Origin: Agrococcus terreus
GTDB lineage: Bacteria; Actinomycetota; Actinomycetes; Actinomycetales; Microbacteriaceae
Assembly: GCF_014645235.1 (NCBI RefSeq)
Contig: NZ_BMLM01000001.1
Span: 1,736,001 to 1,800,000, forward strand
Length of the DNA stretch: 64,000 nucleotides
Direction: 5' to 3'
Below the pieces are notes generated by a model. It made no database searches, was not told the origin of the DNA, and was given only the letters and a program-made list of their open reading frames with translations. The stretch's first letter is position 1. Each line of letters begins with the position of its first letter. Shown in pieces: positions 16,819 to 24,558 of this stretch. The position numbers and the translations under genes are program-made.

Positions 16819-18345
16819 TCAGCCCTCGGCGCCCAGCCTGCCGGCGAGCCGCTCGCGCATCCCGGCGCTCGCGACGTTGAGGCCGCGCAGCTCGACGGCG
16901 GTGCCGAGGCGCGCGTACTTCGTCTCGATCGCGTCGAGCGCGGCGACGGTGGAGGCGTCCCAGATGTGGGAGCGGCCGAGGTCGATGACGACGCGCGCGG
17001 GGTCGTCGGCGTACGCGAACTGCGTCGTGAGGTCGTTCGACGAGGCGAAGAAGAGCTCGCCCTCGACGGCGTAGCGCGCGACCGGCGCGCCGTCCTCCTC
17101 GCCGAGCTCGCGCGTGACGCTCGCGAAGCGCGCCACGCGACGCGCGAAGGCGACCATCGCGGTGAGCACGCCCACGATCACCCCGATCGCGAGGTTGTGC
17201 GTCGCGACGACGACCGTGACGGTGACGACCATCACGACGGTCTCGCTCACGGGCATCCGCCGCAGCGTCGACGGGGCGACGCTGTGCCAGTCGAAGGTCG
17301 CGACCGAGACCATGATCATGACCGCGACGAGCGCGGCCATCGGGATGATCGCGACGACGTCGCCGAGCACCACGACGAGCACCAGCAGGAGCGCGCCGGC
17401 GAGGAAGGTCGAGACGCGCGAGCGGGCACCCGAGGCCTTCACGTTGATCATCGTCTGTCCGATCATCGCGCAGCCGCCCATGCCGCCGAAGAGGCCCGAG
17501 AGCACGTTCGCGACGCCCTGGCCCCACGACTCGCGCGTCTTCGACGACCCCGTGTCGGTGATGTCGTCGACGAGCTTCGCCGTCATGAGCGACTCGAGCA
17601 GCCCGACGAGCGCCATGGCGAGCGCCGTCGGCCCGATGATCGCGAGCGTCTCGAGCGTGAGCGGCACGCTCGGGAGGAAGAGCTCCGGCAGGCTGCGCGG
17701 CAGCTCGCCCTCGTCGCCGACGTCCGGGATGCCGTCGAGGCCGAGCGCGAGCACGGCGCCCGTGAGGAGCACGATCGCGACGAGCGGGGCCGGCACCGCC
17801 CTCGTCAGCCGCGGCATGACCACCATGATGAGGATGCCGACGGCGACGAGCGGGTAGACGAGCCACGGGACGCCGAGCAGGTGCGGCACCTGCGCCGTGA
17901 AGATCAGGATCGCGAGCGCGTTGACGAAGCCGACCATGACGCTGCGCGGGATGAAGCGCATGAGCCTGGCGACGCCGAGGAGCGCGAGCACCACCTGCAG
18001 GAGGCCCGCCAGCAGCACGGTCGCGATGAGGTGGTCGTAGCCGTGGTCGCGCATGATCGGCGCGATGACGAGCGCGACGGCGCCGGTGGCGGCGGAGATC
18101 ATCGCGGGGCGCCCGCCGAGGAAGGCGATCGACACCGCCATCACGAACGACGAGAAGAGCCCGACCCGCGGGTCGACGCCCGCGATGATCGAGAACGAGA
18201 TCGCCTCCGGGATGAGCGCGAGCGCCACGACGAGGCCCGCGAGCGACTCGCGCGCGAGCAGGCGCGGCGTGCGGAGGACGGTGCGGACGGCGGCCTCGTC
18301 GCGCGCGGGCGCGGATGCGGGGGCCGGTGCGGGGGCGGCGGACAT
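16819..18345 (-). CDS. SulP family inorganic anion transporter
   Basis: The 508-residue protein begins with a low-complexity Ala/Pro tail, then the SulP membrane domain (LAGLVVALALIPEAISFSII, GGMGGCAMIGQTMINVKASG, SVMVGFVNALAILIF) and a C-terminal STAS domain (VVIDLGRSHIWDASTVAALD). The family carries sulfate, bicarbonate, chloride or dicarboxylates; the substrate is not readable, and no carbonic anhydrase or sulfate gene is adjacent. It is divergent from a MerR regulator 165 bases away with a CTCACGTGAG palindrome between, so that regulator is a likely controller. Confidence 0.9.
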   Translation of the reverse strand: MSAAPAPAPASAPARDEAAVRTVLRTPRLLARESLAGLVVALALIPEAISFSIIAGVDPRVGLFSSFVMAVSIAFLGGRPAMISAATGAVALVIAPIMRDHGYDHLIATVLLAGLLQVVLALLGVARLMRFIPRSVMVGFVNALAILIFTAQVPHLLGVPWLVYPLVAVGILIMVVMPRLTRAVPAPLVAIVLLTGAVLALGLDGIPDVGDEGELPRSLPELFLPSVPLTLETLAIIGPTALAMALVGLLESLMTAKLVDDITDTGSSKTRESWGQGVANVLSGLFGGMGGCAMIGQTMINVKASGARSRVSTFLAGALLLVLVVVLGDVVAIIPMAALVAVMIMVSVATFDWHSVAPSTLRRMPVSETVVMVVTVTVVVATHNLAIGVIVGVLTAMVAFARRVARFASVTRELGEEDGAPVARYAVEGELFFASSNDLTTQFAYADDPARVVIDLGRSHIWDASTVAALDAIETKYARLGTAVELRGLNVASAGMRERLAGRLGAEG

Positions 18346-18482
18346 GGTGCTCCTGGGGACGGCGCGGATGCGCGGCGGACGACGGGCGCGCCTCGTCGCG
18401 CAGCCTCCCGCGGCGCGATGCGCGCCGGATCGGGGAGGATGGTGGGGGCGTCGGATGCGACGCCACGACGAGCAACCCTACC

Positions 18483-18492
18483 CTCACGTGAG
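18483..18492. promoter_or_regulatory. Candidate MerR operator CTCACGTGAG
   Basis: A perfect 10-bp palindrome (CTCACGTGAG, within CCCTCACGTGAGAGTA) lies 18 bases before the MerR start and 137 bases before the SulP start. Actinobacterial MerR proteins often bind CTCACGT...GTGAG-like inverted repeats that overlap their own promoter. It could control both divergent genes. Confidence 0.5.
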
Positions 18493-18510
18493 AGTAATGA
18501 TGGAGGCGAG

Positions 18511-18900
18511 ATGCCCGAGGACCCCGCGCAGGCGTCGATGACGATGCACATCGGCGAGCTCGCCGAGCGCACCGGCATGTCGCTGCGCAGCCTCCGCCAC
18601 TGGGACGAGGTGGGCCTCGTGCCGCCGTCGGGCCGGACCGACGGCGGCTTCCGCCTCTACACCGACGCCGACGAGGCGCGCGTGCGCCTGCTCATGCGCA
18701 TGAAGCCGCTGCGGTTCACGCTCGAGGAGATGGCCGAGCTCGCCCGCGCGCTCGACGACTCCCCCGCCGACCCGCTCGCGGCGATGGCGCCGGAGCGTGC
18801 CGCCTGGTTCCGCGCCGAGGCCGCGGAGCGCCGCGACCGCATCGAGCGGCAGCTCGCCGACGCCGACGCCGTGCTGGCACTCCTCGGCGAGCGCTCCTAG
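18511..18900 (+). CDS. MerR family transcriptional regulator
   Basis: The 129-residue protein has the MerR winged helix: MHIGELAERTGMSLRSLRHW then DEVGLVPPSGRTDGGFRLYT and DADEARVRLLMRMKPLRFTL, followed by a coiled dimer helix. No conserved C-terminal Cys pair is present, so it is not a metal sensor of the classical kind. GGAGG precedes the ATG at 18511. Its stop shares CTAG (18897-18900) with the convergent flavin reductase. By position it probably regulates itself and the divergent SulP transporter. Confidence 0.88.
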   Translation: MPEDPAQASMTMHIGELAERTGMSLRSLRHWDEVGLVPPSGRTDGGFRLYTDADEARVRLLMRMKPLRFTLEEMAELARALDDSPADPLAAMAPERAAWFRAEAAERRDRIERQLADADAVLALLGERS

Positions 18901-20309
18901 CCCAGCTCGGCGGGCCGCGGCGGCTCGGCGAGCGCCGCCCGGGCGACGAGCCCGACGATCGCCGTGTACGTCGGGTACGCGAAGCGCACGCCCGCGAGCG
19001 TCGCGACGTCGACCCCGGCCGCCATCGCGGTCGTCACCGACGAGACCACCTCGATCGCGTTCTCCCCCACCGCGTGCGCGCCGAGCACGATCGACCGCCG
19101 ACGGTCGACGACGAGCTTGAGGAAGCCGGTGGTGCGGTCGTCGATCACGGCTCGGTCGAGCGCGTCGTAGCGCACGGTCGCGACGACGCATCCGGGATCG
19201 CGCTCGCGCGCCTCCGCCTCCGTCATGCCGACGCCCGCGTAGTCGGGGTCCGTGAACCCGCCCGCGGGGAGGAGCAGGTGCCCCGTGCGGCGCCCGACGC
19301 CCGCGACCGCGTGCTCGGCGGCGGCCTCGCCCTCGGACTGCGCGGCTTGCACGAGCATGTCGCGCCCGTTCGCGTCGCCGATCGCGTAGACGTGCGGCGC
19401 GGCGCTGCGGAGGTGCTCGTCGACGGGGATCGCCCCGCGCTCCGGCTCGATGCCGGCGCGGTCGAGCCCGAGCCCCTCCAGGTCGGGCGGCCACCCGGTC
19501 GCCATGATCACCGCGTCGAAGGCCTCCCGCCGCTCGCCGCCGGCATCGCGCCAGGCGAGCTCGATCGCGCCGTCGGCGGCGCGCGAGAGCCCGTCGACGC
19601 CCGCGATGCCGGTCGAGACGGTCGCGCCCGCGCGCCGGAAGGCCGCGGTCACCTCCTCGGCGATCGACGCGTCGGAGGGCATGAGGATGCGCGGCGCGAC
19701 GTCGAGGAGCGTCACGGCCGAGCCGAACGCGCTCAGCACCGTCGTGAGCTGCGCGCCGGTGTTGCCGCCGCCGATGATCGCGACGCGGCGCGGCAGCGCG
19801 GGCAGGTGCAGCACCTCATCGGGCATCGTCGCGAGCTCGGCGCCCGGCACGGGCAGGCGCCGGGCGCGGCCGCCGACCGCGAGCATGATCGTCGCGGCGC
19901 GGATGCGGCGGCCGCTCTCGAGCACGAGCACGTGCGGCTCCTCGAAGCGCGCCCGCCCCTCCTCGACGAGGTCGATGCCGGCCTCGGCGAACCGGGCGAC
20001 CTCGCGCTTCGCGGCGCGCACCTCGTCGACGCGGCCGTGCACGCGCTCGACGACCACCGGCCAGTCGACGCCCACGCCCGAGACGTCGACGCCGTGCTCG
20101 TGGGCCGTCCGCGCGTCGCGCACGAGCCTCGCCGCCTTCGCGAGCACGCGCGTGGGCACGCAGCCGCTGTTGACGCACGTGCCGCCGAGGTGCCGCGCCT
20201 CGAGCACGACCACCGAGGCGCCGAGCTCGCGCGCCCGCAGCGCCGCGGCCGTGCCCGCCGGCCCCGCGCCGATCACCGCGACGTCGTACTGCTCCCGTGG
20301 CTCGCCCAT
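18897..20309 (-). CDS. FAD-dependent pyridine nucleotide-disulfide oxidoreductase
   Basis: The 470-residue flavoenzyme has the FAD dinucleotide fold (VAVIGAGPAGTAAALRAREL), the redox disulfide motif HLGGTCVNSGCVPTRVLAKA (CxxxxC), a NAD(P)H fold (VAIIGGGNTGAQLTTVLSAF) and the C-terminal dimerisation domain (FAYPTYTAIV). This is the mercuric reductase / dihydrolipoamide dehydrogenase architecture. No second Cys pair for Hg2+ is visible, and the C-terminal His-Glu of lipoamide dehydrogenases is absent, so the disulfide substrate is open. ATG at 20309 with GGAGGA upstream; an in-frame ATG at 20357 is less likely. Confidence 0.85.
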   Translation of the reverse strand: MGEPREQYDVAVIGAGPAGTAAALRARELGASVVVLEARHLGGTCVNSGCVPTRVLAKAARLVRDARTAHEHGVDVSGVGVDWPVVVERVHGRVDEVRAAKREVARFAEAGIDLVEEGRARFEEPHVLVLESGRRIRAATIMLAVGGRARRLPVPGAELATMPDEVLHLPALPRRVAIIGGGNTGAQLTTVLSAFGSAVTLLDVAPRILMPSDASIAEEVTAAFRRAGATVSTGIAGVDGLSRAADGAIELAWRDAGGERREAFDAVIMATGWPPDLEGLGLDRAGIEPERGAIPVDEHLRSAAPHVYAIGDANGRDMLVQAAQSEGEAAAEHAVAGVGRRTGHLLLPAGGFTDPDYAGVGMTEAEARERDPGCVVATVRYDALDRAVIDDRTTGFLKLVVDRRRSIVLGAHAVGENAIEVVSSVTTAMAAGVDVATLAGVRFAYPTYTAIVGLVARAALAEPPRPAELG

Positions 20310-20441
20310 CCGGTCCTCCGCCCGCTCCCGCCGCGACCGCGGCCGCACAGCATCCAACGCGACCCCGATCGGCGCGCGCTCGGAGCGCCCTGGACGCGGC
20401 CCGCGACCCCGGCGTCAGCGGCCGCTCCTACCGTGGGGCGC

Positions 20442-20846
20442 ATGACGATCCGGCCCGCCGAGTGGGATGTGCTGCACCCGCTCGACGGGCGACCGGTGGC
20501 GGTCGTGCGGCTCGTGCTGCTCGGGCCCACCCGCGAGCCGTACTACCGGGCGGTCACCCCCGAGGACGACCGCTCGCAGCGCCGGCTCATCGGCTACTGG
20601 TCGAGCGTCGACCACGCGCACGACGGCGTGCTCGCCCTCTTCGAGCGCGCCTCGGGCCGCTCCACCTCGGGCGGCGGGCGCGAGCCGGCCAGGCCGCTCG
20701 TGCCGCAGAAGCCGCCGCCGTGCGCGCCGACGGCCGCGCCTGCACGAGCGGGCGCCGCGACGGCGCGAGCGGGCGCGGCGACCGTGCGCGCGCCGCAGCG
20801 GCAGGGCTACGCGGCCAGGCCAGCTCTCCACGCCTCGCGCGCCTGA
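20442..20846 (+). CDS. Hypothetical protein with Ala/Arg/Pro-rich tail
   Basis: The 134-residue product has a folded-looking first half (WDVLHPLDGRPVAVVRLVLL, EPYYRAVTPEDDRSQRRLIG, YWSSVDHAHDGVLALFE) and a disordered Ala/Arg/Pro-rich second half with a short repeat (ARAGAAT twice). I do not recognise the family. The ATG at 20442 lacks a strong Shine-Dalgarno site. It is divergent from the flavin reductase and is followed at once by a GTCGATCGGC tandem repeat, which its stop codon borders. Confidence 0.5.
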   Translation: MTIRPAEWDVLHPLDGRPVAVVRLVLLGPTREPYYRAVTPEDDRSQRRLIGYWSSVDHAHDGVLALFERASGRSTSGGGREPARPLVPQKPPPCAPTAAPARAGAATARAGAATVRAPQRQGYAARPALHASRA

Positions 20847-20925
20847 GCGTCGATCGGCGTCGATCGGCCCGAGCGTCGATCGGCCTGGGCGTCGATCGGC
20901 CTGAGCGTCGATGCCGTCGATCGGC
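20844..20925. repeat. Short tandem repeat, unit about 16 bp (GAGCGTCGATCGGCCT)
   Basis: Four to five imperfect copies of GAGCGTCGATCGGCCT run between the hypothetical gene and the HAD gene; partial units (GTCGATCGGC) interrupt the first and last copies. Each contains the palindrome CGATCG. There are no spacers, so it is not CRISPR. It may be slipped-strand expansion or a cluster of protein-binding sites just before the HAD promoter. Confidence 0.8.
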
Positions 20926-20948
20926 GCGGCGCCTGGGAGGCTCGATCC

Positions 20949-21599
20949 ATGACGGATGCCGTGCTCGACCTCGACGGCGTGCTGTCGACCCGCGACACGT
21001 TCGCGACGCTGCTCGTCGAGGCGGCGAGGCAGGCGCCCGTGCGCGGCCTCCGCAGCAGCCGCGAGCTCGTGCGGTGGGTGCGCGCCGGCCAGGACCTGCC
21101 GCGCCACGCCGCGGCCTCGCGCGAGGTCGCCGCGGCGATCCTGCGGGGGATGCGCGAGGACGAGTACGACGCGCTCGCGCTCCGGGTGGGCACGCGGCTC
21201 GGGCGCACGGCCGCGCGCGCCTCGATGCTCGCCGTCGCGGGCGAGCTGCGTGCATCCGGCGCCCACGTCGTCGTCGCCACCGGCTCCGAGGAGCGGGTGG
21301 CGGTCGCCTTCCTCGCCGCGGCGGGCGTCGAGCACGACCTCCTGCTCGCCTCGACCCTCCGGTGGACGCCCGCCGGCCCCGTCTTCGACCGGCACATCCG
21401 CGGGCCGGGGAAGCTCGCCGCGCTCCGCGACGCGGGCATCGATGTCGAGCGGCGGCGGTTCTGGACCGACTCCTTCGACGACGCGTCGACGGCCGCGGCG
21501 GCCGCCTCGACCGTGCTCGTCGCGCCCACGCGGCGGTCCGCGGCTGCCTTCCGCGCCTCCGGCATCCCGGTCGAGCCGCTGCCCGGGCGTCGGCGATGA
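20949..21599 (+). CDS. HAD superfamily phosphatase
   Basis: The 216-residue protein opens with AVLDLDGVLSTRDTFATLL, the HAD motif I (DxDGV, with nucleophile and acid-base Asp), has a helical cap (about residues 20-95), motif II SGAHVVVATGSEERV, motif III Lys in GPGKLAALRD and motif IV FWTDSFDD. This resembles the HAD-IB phosphoserine-phosphatase-like group. The substrate is unknown. The gene lies right after the 16-bp tandem repeat and is convergent with the aminotransferase. Confidence 0.78.
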   Translation: MTDAVLDLDGVLSTRDTFATLLVEAARQAPVRGLRSSRELVRWVRAGQDLPRHAAASREVAAAILRGMREDEYDALALRVGTRLGRTAARASMLAVAGELRASGAHVVVATGSEERVAVAFLAAAGVEHDLLLASTLRWTPAGPVFDRHIRGPGKLAALRDAGIDVERRRFWTDSFDDASTAAAAASTVLVAPTRRSAAAFRASGIPVEPLPGRRR

Positions 21600-21651
21600 C
21601 GGAGGCGGTGTGCTGATCGCGACCGCCGCCCTGCTCGGCGGCTGACGCGCG

Positions 21652-22863
21652 TCAGAGGACGGCCGCGAGCCCGTCGAGGAGCCGGTCGACCTCGGCGTCG
21701 TCGGTGTAGGCGGCGATGCCGATGCGCAGGCCCCCGTCGGCGCCGGTCGCGAGCGCGCGGAACGGCACGTGGGCGTAGAACGAGCCCGCCGGCACGAGCA
21801 GGTCGCGCTCGAGGAGCGCCCGGTACGCGTCGTCGGCGGCCACGCGGTGCGGCGTGAGGAACAGCGTGGGCGTGCGCCGCGCGGCGACCGAGTGCAGGGT
21901 CAGCCGATCGCCGAGCTCGGCGAGGCCGGCCTCGATCCGGCTGCGGAGGCGCAGCTCGTGCTCGTGCACGAGCGCGTGCGCCGCGACGATGCGCTCGCGG
22001 CGCGAGGCGTCGGGGGCGACCTCGCCGTCGGCGATCGCGGCGAGGAAGTCGACGGAGGCGGTGACGCCCGCGAGCAGCTCGTACGGCAGCGTGCCGAGCT
22101 CGAACCGCTCGGGCACCCGGTCGGTGGAGGGCAGCAGCTTGTCGGGCCGGATCGTCTCGAGCAGCGCCGGGTCGGCGACGAGCGCCGCGCAGTGCGGCCC
22201 GAACAGCTTGTACGGCGAGAGCACGAGCAGGTCGGCGCCGAGCGCCCGCACGTCGACGGCCTCGTGCGCGGCGAGGTGCACCGCGTCGACGTGCACGAGC
22301 GCGCCGACCGCGTGGGCGCGCGCCGCGATCCGCGAGACCTCGGGGATCGTCCCGAGCAGGTTGGAGGCGCCGGCGACGGCGACGAGGCGCGTGCGCTCGG
22401 TGACGACCGCCTCGAGGTCGGCGAGGTCGAGGTCGGCGGTCGCCGGGTCGAGCCGCAGCCATCGCACCGTCGCCCCCACGGCCTCCGCCGCCTGGATCCA
22501 CGGGCGCACGTTGGCGTCGTGGTCGAGCTCGCTCACGACCACCTCGTCGCCGGGCCTCCATCCCTTCGCGAGGGCGCGCGAGAGGTCGTACGTCAGCTGC
22601 GTCGCCGAGCGGCCGTGCACGACCCCGCCCGGCTCGCCGCCGACCAGGTCGGCGACCGCGGCGCGGTAGGCGGCGACGGCGTCGTCGGCGTTGCGCTCGC
22701 TGCGGGCGCCCGTGCCGCGGTTCGACAGCGGTCCCGTGAGGGTGCGCGCGATGGCTTCGCCGACGACCGCTGGGGTCTGCGTGCCGCCGGGCCCGTCGAA
22801 GTGGGCGATGCCCGAGGACAGGGAGGGGAAGGCGGCTCGGACGGCGGCGACGTCGTAGGGCAT
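21652..22863 (-). CDS. Class V aminotransferase, cysteine desulfurase-like (VC1184 type)
   Basis: The 403-residue PLP enzyme shows FPSLSSGIAHFDGPGGTQTP, HGRSATQLTYDLSRALA, VVVSELDHDANVRPW, VHVDAVHLAAHEAVDV and the PLP lysine in LVLSPYKLFGP (Lys219). The N-terminal DGPGGTQ is typical of the SufS-related but non-SufS subgroup. A Cys in the active-site loop is not evident, so true cysteine desulfurase activity is doubtful. The gene lies 77 bases after the OhrR-like regulator on the same strand and is likely co-transcribed with it. ATG at 22863. Confidence 0.82.
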   Translation of the reverse strand: MPYDVAAVRAAFPSLSSGIAHFDGPGGTQTPAVVGEAIARTLTGPLSNRGTGARSERNADDAVAAYRAAVADLVGGEPGGVVHGRSATQLTYDLSRALAKGWRPGDEVVVSELDHDANVRPWIQAAEAVGATVRWLRLDPATADLDLADLEAVVTERTRLVAVAGASNLLGTIPEVSRIAARAHAVGALVHVDAVHLAAHEAVDVRALGADLLVLSPYKLFGPHCAALVADPALLETIRPDKLLPSTDRVPERFELGTLPYELLAGVTASVDFLAAIADGEVAPDASRRERIVAAHALVHEHELRLRSRIEAGLAELGDRLTLHSVAARRTPTLFLTPHRVAADDAYRALLERDLLVPAGSFYAHVPFRALATGADGGLRIGIAAYTDDAEVDRLLDGLAAVL

Positions 22864-22940
22864 GGGGTCCTCTCGGGTCGGCCCGGGCGGCCCGGGTCGG
22901 GGGGGCTGCGCGACGGCCGGCGCCGCCCGCTCCTCGGACG

Positions 22941-23465
22941 CTACTCCCCCGGATGCTCCCCCGGCTCCCGATGCTGAGCCTCCTGCGCGCGGTCGACGGC
23001 GCCGATGAGCGTCGTCATGAGCACGTGCAGCTGCTCGAGCTGCGCGAGGTCGAGCCCGAGGCGCTCGGCCATCGTGCCGGGCACGGCGAGCGCGCGCTCG
23101 CGGAGCGCCGCGCCGTCGGCCGTGAGCGCGATGTCGAGCGTGCGCTCGTCGGCCGCGCGCCGGCCGCGCGTGACGAGGCCGGCGGCCTCGAGCCGCTTGA
23201 CGAGCGGCGAGAGCGTGGCCGGATCGGCGCGCAGCGAGCGGCTGAGCTCGGTGAGCGACAGCGGCGACGATCCCCACAGCGCGAGCATGACGAGGTACTG
23301 CGGATGCGAGAGGCCGAGCGGCTCGAGCACCGGCCGGTACGCCTGCACGACGCCGCGCGACGCGACCGTGAGCGCGAAGCACACCTGCCGCTCGAGCGCG
23401 AGGGCGTCGGGCTCGTCGGCGAGCTCGATGGCGGATGGGGCGTGCGCGGCGCTCGGGATCGGCAT
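22941..23465 (-). CDS. MarR family regulator, OhrR-like
   Basis: The 174-residue protein has the OhrR N-terminus LERQVCFALTVASRGVVQAY with the peroxide-sensing Cys at residue 29, then the winged helix (GLSHPQYLVMLALWGSSPLS, LRADPATLSPLVKRLEAAGL, VTRGRRAADERTLDIALT). OhrR proteins release DNA when this Cys is oxidised by organic hydroperoxides. No ohr peroxidase is adjacent; the co-directional gene is a class V aminotransferase and the divergent one a small membrane protein. The tail (AQEAQHREPGEHPGE) is longer than usual. Confidence 0.85.
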   Translation of the reverse strand: MPIPSAAHAPSAIELADEPDALALERQVCFALTVASRGVVQAYRPVLEPLGLSHPQYLVMLALWGSSPLSLTELSRSLRADPATLSPLVKRLEAAGLVTRGRRAADERTLDIALTADGAALRERALAVPGTMAERLGLDLAQLEQLHVLMTTLIGAVDRAQEAQHREPGEHPGE

Positions 23466-23468
23466 ATG

Positions 23469-23481
23469 CTTAGTGTACGAA
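23469..23481. promoter_or_regulatory. Candidate OhrR/MarR operator
   Basis: CTTAGTGTACGAA forms an imperfect inverted repeat (TTaGT..ACgAA) just upstream of the MarR start at 23465 and 38 bases before the small membrane protein. It is AT-rich relative to its surroundings, as MarR sites are. Two mismatched pairs weaken the case. Confidence 0.35.
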
Positions 23482-23518
23482 CCATCCGCCTACGATGCAT
23501 CCGACCGAGGAGCTCGCC

Positions 23519-23686
23519 ATGCCGCACCGCACGAAGCCCGCCGCCGCGGCCCGACCCCCGCGCGACCCGCAGAGCTTCACGCCGGGCGACCGCCGCGCGC
23601 TCACGATCCTCATCTCGATCGGCGGCGCGATCGTCCTGGGGCTCCTCGGCCTGTTCGTCGCGGTCATCGTCCTGCCGGCGCTCTGA
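23519..23686 (+). CDS. Small single-pass membrane protein
   Basis: A 55-residue product with a basic N-terminus and one hydrophobic helix (ILISIGGAIVLGLLGLFVAV) near the C-terminus. The ATG at 23519 has GAGGAG seven bases upstream, favouring it over an in-frame ATG at 23495. It is divergent from the OhrR-like regulator, with a putative operator between, so it might belong to the same regulon. No known family recognised. Confidence 0.55.
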   Translation: MPHRTKPAAAARPPRDPQSFTPGDRRALTILISIGGAIVLGLLGLFVAVIVLPAL

Positions 23687-23783
23687 CCGGCACGGATGTG
23701 CACCGAAGCACCCTAGGCCGCGCTCGGCAGCGGCCGCTCGGTGCACGCCGGTCGCGAGAGGCTCCGCCTGGCATGCTTGCCGC

Positions 23784-24527
23784 ATGACGACGCCTCAAGA
23801 CCTGCTCGCCGTGCTCGTCGACGCCGACAACGTCGCGCCCTCGCGGATCGGCGCCGTGCTCACCGAGGTCGCGCGCGTGGGCACCGCCTCCGTAAAGCGC
23901 GTCTACGGCGACTGGACCTCGCCGAGGCTCTCGAGCTGGAAGTCGGCCGCGAGCGAGCACGTGATCCAGCCGATCCAGCAGTTCGCGAACACCGCCGGCA
24001 AGAACGCCACCGACAGCGCGCTCATCATCGACGCGATGGACCTGCTGCACGCTGGCCGCTTCGACGGGTTCTGCATCGTCTCGTCCGACAGCGACTTCAC
24101 CCGGCTCGCCTCCCGCATCCGCGAGGAGGGCGTGACGGTCTACGGCTTCGGTGAGCGGAAGACGCCCGAGTCGTTCCGCAACGCCTGCGACTCGTTCACC
24201 TACCTCGAGGTGCTCGAGGCGCCCGTCGCGGACGACGCCGGCCGCGAGCCGGCCGCCGTGCCCGGCCGCGTGCCGACGAGCCGGCTGCGCAGCGACACGA
24301 GGCTCGTCGCCCGGCTGCGCGCTGCGGTCGAGACGGCGTCCGGCGAGGACGGCTTCGGCGACCTCGCGGCGGTCGGGTCGCTCATGCGGAAGCAGCATCC
24401 CGACTTCGACTCGCGCAACTGGGGCTACGCGAAGCTCTCCGACCTCGTCCGCGCGACCGAGCTCTTCGAGGTGGGCGCGCGGCCCGGCGGCGGCGTGCAG
24501 GTGCGCGACCGGCGCCGGGCCGGCTGA
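23784..24527 (+). CDS. NYN domain RNase-like protein with OST-HTH/LOTUS domain
   Basis: The 247-residue protein has an N-terminal NYN (PIN-like) domain: VLVDADNVAPSRI (first Asp), TDSALIIDAMDLLH, GFCIVSSDSDFTRLA and YGFGERKTPESF, which carry the acidic metal-binding residues of the fold. A linker follows (about residues 150-170), then a C-terminal OST-HTH/LOTUS domain (SLMRKQHPDFDSRNWGYAKL, SDLVRATELFEV) that binds RNA or G-quadruplex-type nucleic acid. Such NYN-LOTUS fusions are widespread in bacteria with unknown RNA targets. Monocistronic and convergent with the sugar dehydrogenase. Confidence 0.88.
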   Translation: MTTPQDLLAVLVDADNVAPSRIGAVLTEVARVGTASVKRVYGDWTSPRLSSWKSAASEHVIQPIQQFANTAGKNATDSALIIDAMDLLHAGRFDGFCIVSSDSDFTRLASRIREEGVTVYGFGERKTPESFRNACDSFTYLEVLEAPVADDAGREPAAVPGRVPTSRLRSDTRLVARLRAAVETASGEDGFGDLAAVGSLMRKQHPDFDSRNWGYAKLSDLVRATELFEVGARPGGGVQVRDRRRAG

Positions 24528-24558
24528 GCTGCAGCGGCGCTCGCTGCGACGCTCAGCC
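24522..24558. terminator. Shared hairpin between convergent NYN and sugar dehydrogenase genes
   Basis: GGCTGAGC (24522-24529) pairs with GCTCAGCC (24551-24558), and the interior GCAGCG/CGCTGC extends the stem almost fully. The stem overlaps both stop codons, so it could end transcription from either side. Confidence 0.45.

Noticed and set aside
20844-20925. CRISPR array
   Set aside because: Units are about 16 bp and contiguous with no unique spacers; no cas genes are near.
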